DNA from: Acidobacteriota bacterium
Lineage (GTDB): Bacteria > Acidobacteriota > Blastocatellia > Pyrinomonadales > Pyrinomonadaceae
Direction of reading: 5' to 3'
Assembly: GCA_013696385.1 (NCBI GenBank)
Contig: JACCYR010000068.1
Coordinates: 1 to 6,615 of the forward strand
Length of the DNA stretch: 6,615 bases
Positions 5,444 to 6,615 of the stretch are shown one piece after another. A model generated the notes under the pieces. That model was given only the letters and a program-made list of their open reading frames with translations. It ran no database searches and was not told the origin of the DNA. Within the stretch, counting starts at the first letter, position 1. Every line of letters begins with the position of its first letter. The translations under genes and the position numbers were made by a program.

Positions 5444-5561
5444 AATCAGACAACTTCTGCCTGATAAGTAGGAAAACCAAATAAAATAAAAAAGGGGAAA
5501 AGTATGAAAAATTTACAGCATAAAACATTGTCTGATTATACAAATAAATCAGGCATTTTTT
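5444..5561 (+). promoter_or_regulatory. Attenuator-like leader with four mutually pairing segments around the start codon
   Basis: Segment 1 is AATCAGACAA (5444-5453), segment 2 TGCCTGAT (5458-5465), segment 3 TTGTCTGATT (5528-5537) and segment 4 AATCAGGCA (5547-5555), followed by six T (5556-5561). Segments 1:2 form a hairpin with one mismatch. Segments 3:4 form a 9-bp hairpin with one G-U pair ahead of the T run, which is terminator-like. Segment 1 is also perfectly complementary to 3 (10 bp), and segment 2 to 4 (8 bp). The ribosome site (AGGGG, 5493-5497) and the ATG at 5504 lie between the segments. A regulatory role is inferred from layout only. Confidence 0.45.
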
Positions 5562-6446
5562 GGAATTTGGCGGCTCTTTTCTTAAGTATGATTTTTGTAT
5601 CACAGGCTTCTGCCGCCATAGTTATTAACGAAATATATGGAGCAGGCGGAGCTTCAATGGCTACCTACAATAGAGATTATGTAGAACTTTATAATAATGG
5701 TACAACCACCATTGACATAAACGGTTATTCACTTCAGACTGCTACGGCAACAGGAACGGATTATACCCGTTGTAATATCACGGCAACGGATACAATGATT
5801 GAACCCGGCACGTATTTTTTAATTCAACTTGGCTCGACTAACACTGCAATCGGGAATCCAATACCTACTCCTGATGCGATTCCAACTTGTAATGTAAAAT
5901 ATTGCTGCGTCAGTGGGTAAGATTGCTCTAGTGAGCAGTCAAGTAACTTTAGACGGCACTACTTGTCCGCCTACAGGCGCAACTATTGTTGATTTTGTCG
6001 GATACGGAACAACTGCTAATTGTGCTGAAACTGCGAATGCACCTGCACCGGCTAATAATCAATCTTCCATACAAAGAACACTGACAGAAACGGATACAAA
6101 TAACAATAGTGCTGATTTTAGGTCAGGCACACCGACACCACAAGCTGCTGGAACAACCGCCGGAGCGACGATTAACGGACGCATCACCGACCAGCGCGGA
6201 CGTGGTTTGAAGCACATTGTTGTTATGCTGGCTGGCGGCGCACTGGAAGAACCGATTTATGCCACGACAAGTGCTTTTGGTTATTATCGTTTTGAAGATG
6301 TTCTGGCGGGCAATACGTATATTTTGACTGCCTTTTCCAAAAGCTATGTGTTTGACCAATCGAGTTTGGTTATAAATTTGAACAACGATTTTTCCGATGC
6401 GGATTTTGTCGGGCAACTGCGCTTTTCAGTTTCAAAAGGACAATAA
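5504..6446 (+). pseudogene. Secreted lamin-tail domain plus carboxypeptidase-regulatory-like domain protein, split by a frameshift
   Basis: The first part (5504-5920, 138 aa) has a signal peptide with hydrophobic core NLAALFLSMIFV and a likely cut after ASA (residue 37). The lamin-tail domain then begins with IVINEIYGAGG, then DYVELYNNG, then GTYFLIQLG. It stops early at TAA 5918-5920. The +1 frame continues the same domain (GKIALVSSQ, then IVDFVGYG, then NNNSADF) and ends at 6446. Removing one A from the AAAA run at 5896-5899 joins the two as CNVNIAASVGKIALV and gives a 313-aa protein. A proline/threonine linker leads to a final domain (about 219-305, GRITDQRGRGL, then SAFGYYRFEDV) of the CarboxypepD_reg-like beta-sandwich type. 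This layout is common in secreted or cell-surface Blastocatellia proteins. It is expected to be exported and non-enzymatic, perhaps adhesive. The break may be mutation or a sequencing indel. The ribosome site AGGGG lies 6 bases before the ATG. Confidence 0.85.
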
Positions 6447-6584
6447 AATCAAACAGGAAAATCAAGTTTTCCGAAACTTCGATTATTTGCTAAGCCTTTG
6501 CCTTTATTGGTGAGGGCTTTTACATTGTGGAAACTATTGCTATTTTCAATTGAGTGCGACTCTTAGTGCTAGAAGCCTGCACCA

Positions 6585-6615
6585 AGTAAGGGCGGAACTT
6601 CGCTGCGCCCTTACT
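6585..6615. repeat. Perfect 10-bp GC-rich stem-loop at window edge
   Basis: AGTAAGGGCG (6585-6594) is the exact reverse complement of CGCCCTTACT (6606-6615), with an 11-base loop. It lies 138 bases after the lamin-tail gene and is more GC-rich than its surroundings. It may be an intrinsic terminator whose T tract lies past the edge, a REP-like palindrome, or the end of an inserted element. The cut at the window edge prevents a choice. In 6447-6584 nothing else was recognised apart from a small GGAAAA/TTTTCC hairpin (6456-6472). Confidence 0.7.

Noticed and set aside
5893..5903. Programmed ribosomal frameshift at AAAA
   Set aside because: The run is short and does not form a known slippery heptamer or a +1 site with a stop or rare codon. 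No stimulatory structure was seen.
5913..6446. Second half of the lamin-tail protein as its own GTG-started gene
   Set aside because: It begins in the middle of a domain, has no ribosome site, and continues the sequence of the first half.
6456..6472. GGAAAA/TTTTCC hairpin as terminator of the lamin-tail gene
   Set aside because: The stem is only 6 AT-rich base pairs and lacks a following T tract.

Overview
The window is a moderately AT-rich bacterial chromosome segment with six intact or edge-cut protein genes, two genes broken by frame changes, one decayed gene remnant and several structured repeats. The likely source is Acidobacteriota, class Blastocatellia (Pyrinomonadaceae-like). This is inferred from the gene mix: a BshC end, a baeRF-type eRF1-like protein with the GGWSQARYQRH motif, and a secreted lamin-tail plus carboxypeptidase-regulatory-like protein. 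No marker gene confirms it.

Left block (1-1342, + strand): the C-terminal third of bacillithiol synthase bshC enters from the window edge. Seven bases later comes a complete sterol desaturase / fatty acid hydroxylase family membrane di-iron enzyme. Its last 14 codons and its stop lie inside a roughly 245-bp inverted-repeat element (about 1299-1544). This element has a 19-bp perfect terminal palindrome and flanking heptamer repeats, and it fills the gap to the convergent gene on the other strand.

Middle block (1548-4080, - strand): five genes in one direction. Read from right to left these are an unknown 68-aa protein, a 64-aa basic hydrophilic protein of the kind often labelled 'plasmid stabilization protein', a 77-aa YtxH-like membrane-anchored protein, a baeRF/eRF1-like protein, and a YdaD/YghA-type short-chain dehydrogenase. 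The set resembles a general-stress locus. The baeRF gene is damaged: an internal segment of about 100 residues appears to be missing and the family's C-terminal end follows in another frame. A hairpin with a T-rich tail sits after the YtxH-like gene.

Right block (4241-6615, + strand): a PhoH/YbeZ-type ATPase gene starts at a non-ATG codon. After it lies a 29-codon remnant of a flavin amine oxidase C-terminus, then a promoter-like sequence, then a leader with mutually exclusive hairpins around the start of a secreted lamin-tail protein gene. That gene is split by a +1 frameshift at an A4 run. The window ends in a perfect 10-bp GC-rich stem-loop. Two clear frame breaks and one odd start in 6.6 kb mean that assembly or sequencing indels must be considered alongside real gene decay.
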